From the NCBI RefSeq assembly GCF_010882175.1, contig NZ_WKLH01000001.1, positions 1,634,021 through 1,698,020 of the forward strand: a stretch of DNA of 64,000 bases, given 5' to 3'. The notes under the pieces are model-generated. The model was not told the origin of the DNA. It saw nothing but the letters and a program-made list of their open reading frames with translations, and ran no database searches. Source of the DNA: Mangrovibacterium lignilyticum (GTDB lineage: Bacteria > Bacteroidota > Bacteroidia > Bacteroidales > Prolixibacteraceae). Every line of letters begins with the position of its first letter. Position 1 is the first letter of the stretch. The translations under genes were made by a program, and so were the position numbers. Shown here piece after piece: positions 62,716 to 64,000 of this stretch.

Positions 62716-63429
62716 ATGAAAACAATTATTCTCAGAAAACTATCCTTTATCGTCCTACTGGCAGTTGTTAGCCTGAGCGCGTCGGCAGCCACCAAAGACA
62801 GTCAAACCAGGTCAGTGGGTGCATTCAGCAAAATCAGTGTGTCAAGCGGTATCGACCTGTACCTGACACAAGGTGAAACTGAAAGTGTTCTTGTGGAGGC
62901 CGACGAAGATTTGATTGACAAAATCATCACTAAAGTTGAAGGCGAAACGCTACACATCTACATTAAAAACAAAGGCAACTGGAACTGGGGCTGGAACCAA
63001 AGCCGCAAAGTCAATGTAACTTTTGACGAGCTGACCGCTTTGGACGCCTCGGCGGGAACGGATGTCGAAGCGGAAGAAGAGGTTAATGTTGAACAGATCA
63101 GCATTTCTGTCAGCAGCGGGTCCGACGTTGATTTTAGTCGACTCAATGCGCAGAGCGTCCGCGTATCGGCAAGCAGCGGCGCCGATGTGGTTTTAGCGGG
63201 AAAAACATTCAGCCTTTCAGCCGACTCATCCAGTGGCAGCGACATTGATTGTGAGGATCTCATGTCTGAAGAATGCAAAGCCAGCGCTTCCAGTGGTTCC
63301 GACATCGTATTATGGGCAAATAAATCGTTGACAGCCAATGCCAGCAGCGGTGGAGACATTCGCTATAAAGGCGAGCCTGGTCAAAAGAATTTTGATGAAT
63401 CGAGTGGCGGCGACGTTAGTTCTCTTTAA
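62716..63429 (+). CDS. GIN-domain (DUF2807) exported protein
   Basis: This 237-residue protein has a cleavable signal peptide (VLLAVVSLSASA, near residue 24) and no lipobox, unlike its upstream paralogue. The GIN domain (about 30-235) has GAFSKISVSSGIDLYLTQG, VEADEDLIDKI, then regularly spaced SSGSD / SSGAD / SSGGD units forming a repetitive beta structure. The Trp/Asn-rich NKGNWNWGWNQSRKV segment (about 91-105) is specific to this copy. A terminator follows. It probably functions in the periplasm together with the neighbouring lipoprotein. Confidence 0.88.
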   Translation: MKTIILRKLSFIVLLAVVSLSASAATKDSQTRSVGAFSKISVSSGIDLYLTQGETESVLVEADEDLIDKIITKVEGETLHIYIKNKGNWNWGWNQSRKVNVTFDELTALDASAGTDVEAEEEVNVEQISISVSSGSDVDFSRLNAQSVRVSASSGADVVLAGKTFSLSADSSSGSDIDCEDLMSEECKASASSGSDIVLWANKSLTANASSGGDIRYKGEPGQKNFDESSGGDVSSL

Positions 63430-63445
63430 TTCAATAAGAAGAAAC

Positions 63446-63477
63446 CCCGAAATCAAGCACTGAGCTGCTTTTTCGGG
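63446..63477 (+). terminator. intrinsic terminator after the GIN genes
   Basis: CCCGAAA (63446-63452) pairs with TTTCGGG (63471-63477) around an inner AAGCA/TGCTT stem, followed by a T-rich run. Confidence 0.85.
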
Positions 63478-63738
63478 CTTTCTTTTTTTACCCACCCGCC
63501 TACAAAGATAAAGAGAACAGGCTAATACTTTAATTATCTGTTGATTTGAGACGCCGCTAAAAGAATACCTCCAAATCCGCTATTGCAGACACTCCTTTGG
63601 AAAAAATAACAAAAAAACTTCCATCGACCCCAATTTCTTACGTTCAATTAATTGCCTTTCACCCTAAATTCAACTAAATTAGTATAAGAAAGTCTACAAT
63701 TACAATTAACAATTTGTTTAACCTTAAAAATTTATGCT
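63478..63738 (+). other. intergenic leader before the YtxH gene
   Basis: AT-rich leader sequence with no gene or strong hairpin beyond the terminator tail. A promoter for the YtxH gene is expected but not identifiable. Confidence 0.4.
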
Positions 63739-64000
63739 ATGAGTTCAGGAAAAGTTGCACTAGGCCTATTGGCAGGACTTGCTGCCGGAGCGATGCTCGG
63801 GATTTTGTTTGCTCCAGATAAAGGAACTGAAACCAGACGGAAAATTGCAGAAAAAGGCGAAGACTATCTGGATGATATGAAAGACAAAATGGATGAATTG
63901 ATGGATGATTTACACGAACAGGTTGACTCAGCAAAAGCGAAAGTAAAAGACCTGGAAACCAAGCTTCACAAAAAAGCGAAGGAAGAACCATCTGCAAATT
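63739..64000 (+). CDS. YtxH domain-containing protein (cut by window edge)
   Basis: 87 codons are visible, starting MSSGKVALGLLAGLAAGAML. A glycine-zipper-like membrane helix (residues about 6-24) is followed by the LFAPDKGTETRRKI motif of the YtxH family, then a long charged amphipathic helix (DYLDDMKDKMDELMDDL and on). These are small membrane-associated proteins linked to stress responses in some bacteria; the precise role is unknown. The gene runs off the right edge, so its C-terminus is not seen. Confidence 0.88.
   Translation, partial: MSSGKVALGLLAGLAAGAMLGILFAPDKGTETRRKIAEKGEDYLDDMKDKMDELMDDLHEQVDSAKAKVKDLETKLHKKAKEEPSAN

Overview
The window comes from a chromosome of the phylum Bacteroidota, most likely an environmental member of the Marinilabiliales/Prolixibacteraceae type. 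This is inferred from gene content only. The evidence is a PorP-GldK-GldL-GldM-GldN type IX secretion cluster, DUF6261, GIN-domain (DUF2807) and BT0820-like HAD genes, Bacteroidota-like promoter elements (TTTG / TAnnTTTG), and lipoproteins with short lipoboxes. No rRNA, tRNA or CRISPR array was seen.

Layout. 0-2.8 kb holds small accessory genes: an HNH endonuclease, a two-helix membrane protein and a DUF6261 protein. The DUF6261 gene is preceded by an unusual array of six palindromes repeated every 41 bp. 2.8-6.5 kb holds a secreted GH20 beta-hexosaminidase (minus strand), divergent from a secreted PHP-domain phosphoesterase. 6.5-13.7 kb is a complete tryptophan operon in the order E-G-D-C-F-B-A. 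It is headed by a leader peptide with three consecutive Trp codons and an intrinsic terminator, so it looks controlled by ribosome-mediated attenuation. 13.8-17.6 kb has several tiny ORFs, an M61 family peptidase and a DUF3332 lipoprotein. 17.8-19.7 kb is aguA-aguB (agmatine to putrescine). PBP1A (minus) and topA (plus) follow.

24.9-33.5 kb is the gliding/type IX secretion cluster: a ureohydrolase-fold protein that has lost metal ligands, a PorP/SprF protein, GldK, GldL, GldM and GldN, then after a terminator a second GldK-like lipoprotein. 33.5-53.2 kb is an AT-rich surface polysaccharide locus with glycosyltransferases (GT2, GT4, GT14 types), two pyruvyltransferase-family proteins, a Wzx flippase, a Wzy-like polymerase, a WcaF-like acetyltransferase, an SGNH-like protein and a TupA-like ATP-grasp protein. 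Two direct copies of an IS3-family element bracket about 12 kb of this locus. The second copy is decayed and is inserted inside an older, oppositely oriented relative, leaving a CTT target duplication.

53.4-64 kb returns to core-like sequence. It holds a large beta-helix protein with an unusual N-terminal half, a BT0820-like HAD phosphatase, a 3-methyladenine DNA glycosylase, a GC-rich palindromic (REP-like) intergenic region, a CtpA-type S41 protease, a response-regulator receiver domain carrying its own C-terminal membrane anchor, coaX, two tandem GIN-domain proteins and the start of a YtxH-domain gene cut by the window edge.

No wholly new multi-gene system is evident. The observations I rate highest are the 41-bp palindrome array next to DUF6261, the nested IS insertion, the trp attenuator, the extra GldK and the membrane-anchored receiver protein.
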